Positions 62,768 to 64,000 of a stretch of 64,000 nucleotides of DNA are shown here, piece by piece. The notes under the pieces are model-generated. The model was not told the origin of the DNA. It did not search any database and saw only the letters and a program-made list of their open reading frames with translations. How positions within the stretch are numbered: the stretch's first letter is position 1; the number at the start of each line of letters is the position of its first letter. A program made the position numbers and the translations under genes. This DNA comes from Arcanobacterium phocae (GTDB lineage: Bacteria > Actinomycetota > Actinomycetes > Actinomycetales > Actinomycetaceae), in contig NZ_LT629804.1 in assembly GCF_900105865.1 (NCBI RefSeq), forward strand, positions 186,001 through 250,000, given 5' to 3'.

Positions 62768-63655
62768 ATGCATGTTTTTAGGAGAAATAGTCGTGAGGCA
62801 CAACAAATTGCAGGTCCGCATTCATTCCGAATATGTCTAGAGACTAAGAAAATAATTCCAGTTGGCCACCGCTGGTATGCCACAGAGCCAGTTGTTGGGC
62901 AGACAAAAGTAGCCTGCGAAAACGGCCTCCTCATTGGATGTCTGACCGCGATAAAAGAATACGGTGGATGGGTTCCGTACACAAAAAATACTCATTACAT
63001 TGCAAATAAGTATGGACCAGCCATGCACTTATCAAATGCAATCGTGCATCGGTGCATGACTAAATCTGCTGTTGCCGCCCACGTCCCACCAGCACAGGCA
63101 CCCCACCTAGTTGTTCCATTGACCGACGCTATTGAGCAAGTTCTGCAGCATCATGATGCAGAAACCGGGTTGGTTGTATTGGATTCTTTACTTAACCAAC
63201 ACAAAATCACATCCCATGTAGCTGACATCATGATCTCCCGCACACAATCCCAAAAGCAACGGATATTGAAACGTTACACAGCAGATTCTCAGTCTGGCAG
63301 TGAAACTCGGGTACGCAACTATCTATTGTCTAAAAAATATCTCGTTGCAACGCAGGTACCAGTAGAGGGAGTTGGACGAGTTGATCTACTGGTTGGACAA
63401 TCCCTCATTATCGAGTGCGACAGCAGCACTTTTCACAGCCAACCAATCGACGTGATGCGTGACCGCGAGCGCGATCTGCAGGCTAAATTACGCGGATATT
63501 CGGTGCTGCGTCTTAGTTATGAACATGTATGGCATCGATGGCCGGAAACTCAACGTATTATCGACACGTTTTTACACACTGGCGAGCACCGGATGCCACC
63601 TGTCTCAGTCCTCAACGGGCAAAATCTCGTCCAGCGAAACGGTAGCACTCTATAG
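62768..63655 (+). CDS. DUF559 (Vsr-like PD-(D/E)xK nuclease) domain protein
   Basis: 295 aa. The N-terminal part (about 15-75) resembles the AbiEi-like winged-helix region found in many such proteins (IIPVGHRWYA, LLIGCLTAIKEYGGWVP). The C-terminal DUF559 domain (about 175-275) has VGRVDLLVGQSLIIECDSSTFHS, with the Asp and the Glu-x-Asp expected of a restriction-endonuclease-like core, then RDRERDLQAKLRGYSVLRLSYEHVW. The start has no clear ribosome-binding site. Its last 12 codons lie inside palindrome copy 2. Function unknown. Confidence 0.72.
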   Translation: MHVFRRNSREAQQIAGPHSFRICLETKKIIPVGHRWYATEPVVGQTKVACENGLLIGCLTAIKEYGGWVPYTKNTHYIANKYGPAMHLSNAIVHRCMTKSAVAAHVPPAQAPHLVVPLTDAIEQVLQHHDAETGLVVLDSLLNQHKITSHVADIMISRTQSQKQRILKRYTADSQSGSETRVRNYLLSKKYLVATQVPVEGVGRVDLLVGQSLIIECDSSTFHSQPIDVMRDRERDLQAKLRGYSVLRLSYEHVWHRWPETQRIIDTFLHTGEHRMPPVSVLNGQNLVQRNGSTL

Positions 63656-63684
63656 GCCCCTACCGTGCTGGATTTCGAGATTTT
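63620..63684. repeat. 65-bp imperfect palindrome, copy 2
   Basis: Same orientation as copy 1, with a better-paired inner stem (CGGTAG/CTACCG). It supplies the 3' end and the stop codon of the DUF559 gene and would also act as a hairpin after the coding region. About 1.0 kb separates the copies. Confidence 0.85.
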
Positions 63685-63702
63685 ACGCGCAACGAATACC
63701 AA

Positions 63703-64000
63703 TCACCAAACATCGGACGGCAGTTCGCCTGAAATTGCCTGATCTGCCCGGAACACCGGATTAGCCCCGTCCTGACGCTCATAGTCCTGAAGTAACGCCA
63801 CAATCCACGGCGCCAACGCCCAAATTGCAACAAGGTTCAGCAACGTCACCACAAACATTGCAGTGTCCATAACTGTCCATACAAACGTTAACGCCATGAT
63901 TGAGCCAATGAAGCTGAAAACCACCAAAATAGCTCGGGAGATCAGCTCAAGCGGTCGGGATTTCTTCAAAAACACGAGATTAGCCTCACCATACGCATAA
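63703..64000 (-). CDS. Alanine/glycine:cation symporter, C-terminal end (AGCS family, cut by window)
   Basis: The reading frame continues through the right edge; the visible 99 residues are the C-terminus. YAYGEANLVFLKKS is the segment before the penultimate helix in AGCS carriers. Two or three helices follow (FSFIGSIMALTFVWTVMDTAMFV, LLNLVAIWALAPWIVALL), then LLQDYERQ and a polar tail. AGCS members import Ala or Gly with Na+ or H+. An internal GTG at 63975 is not a true start. Confidence 0.83.
   Translation of the reverse strand, partial: YAYGEANLVFLKKSRPLELISRAILVVFSFIGSIMALTFVWTVMDTAMFVVTLLNLVAIWALAPWIVALLQDYERQDGANPVFRADQAISGELPSDVW

Noticed and set aside
1..64000. tRNA and rRNA genes, CRISPR arrays, complete insertion sequences and prophage genes
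   Set aside because: None found on reading: no cloverleaf-like intergenic segment with a TTC-type loop, no regular spacer array and no transposase or integrase.

Overview
The window comes from a Gram-positive actinobacterium, most likely of the Actinomycetaceae (Arcanobacterium/Trueperella/Actinomyces-like). Several things point there: sortase-anchored pilins with LPLTG/LPLSG signals, LAxTG-anchored surface proteins, a class II LysS behind panC-panD, a folE-folP-folBK block beside ftsH, nitrobindin and DUF3180 proteins, several genes that look leaderless, and a Trp-Trp-Trp attenuator of the actinobacterial type. G+C is moderate, about half by eye. The species cannot be fixed from sequence alone.

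Layout. (1) 1-823: 3' part of mutY. (2) 824-10435: glycerol catabolism. A SorC-type regulator is divergent from glpABC (quinone-linked glycerol-3-phosphate dehydrogenase), followed by a P-loop kinase-like gene, glpF and glpK. A decayed second copy of glpK follows, with a small membrane-protein gene between the two. (3) 10467-16951: pilus locus 1 on the minus strand (tip adhesin, major pilin, class C sortase). (4) 17407-31679: a long, tightly packed minus-strand run dacB - Zn-protease - tilS - ftsH - folE - folP - folBK - DUF3180 - two PH-domain proteins - DUF2520 - panC - panD - lysS, with ppa divergent at its head. This is the conserved actinobacterial cluster, but hpt and coaX are missing from their usual places. 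(5) 32326-49075: cell-envelope and metabolic genes: an NlpC/P60 hydrolase, an MFS transporter divergent from an alpha/beta hydrolase, an unrecognised basic-tailed protein, an O-acyltransferase, PPDK, an LAHTG-anchored 5'-nucleotidase, a YuiF-like antiporter and an LAQTG-anchored coiled-coil protein. (6) 49140-50709: a solitary trpB behind a complete transcription attenuator. (7) 50694-56332: pilus locus 2, same order and strand as locus 1. (8) 56470-62233: clpC, dtd, ygfZ, a nitrobindin-like protein and a membrane protein. (9) 62234-64000: a hairpin-rich GC-rich segment, a DUF559 (Vsr-like nuclease) gene bracketed by two 65-bp imperfect palindromes, and the 3' end of an AGCS amino-acid symporter.

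How it works together. Glycerol enters through GlpF, is phosphorylated by GlpK and oxidised by GlpABC; a near-perfect 26-bp palindrome in the regulator/glpA gap is the likely operator. The two pilus loci each encode the parts of a covalently polymerised fimbria, with a strong hairpin between major pilin and sortase that probably sets their ratio. The folate, pantothenate, tRNA-lysidine and FtsH genes form one overlapping transcription unit. The features most worth a second look are the Trp attenuator on a lone trpB, the palindrome-bracketed DUF559 cassette, and the multi-hairpin segment beside it.
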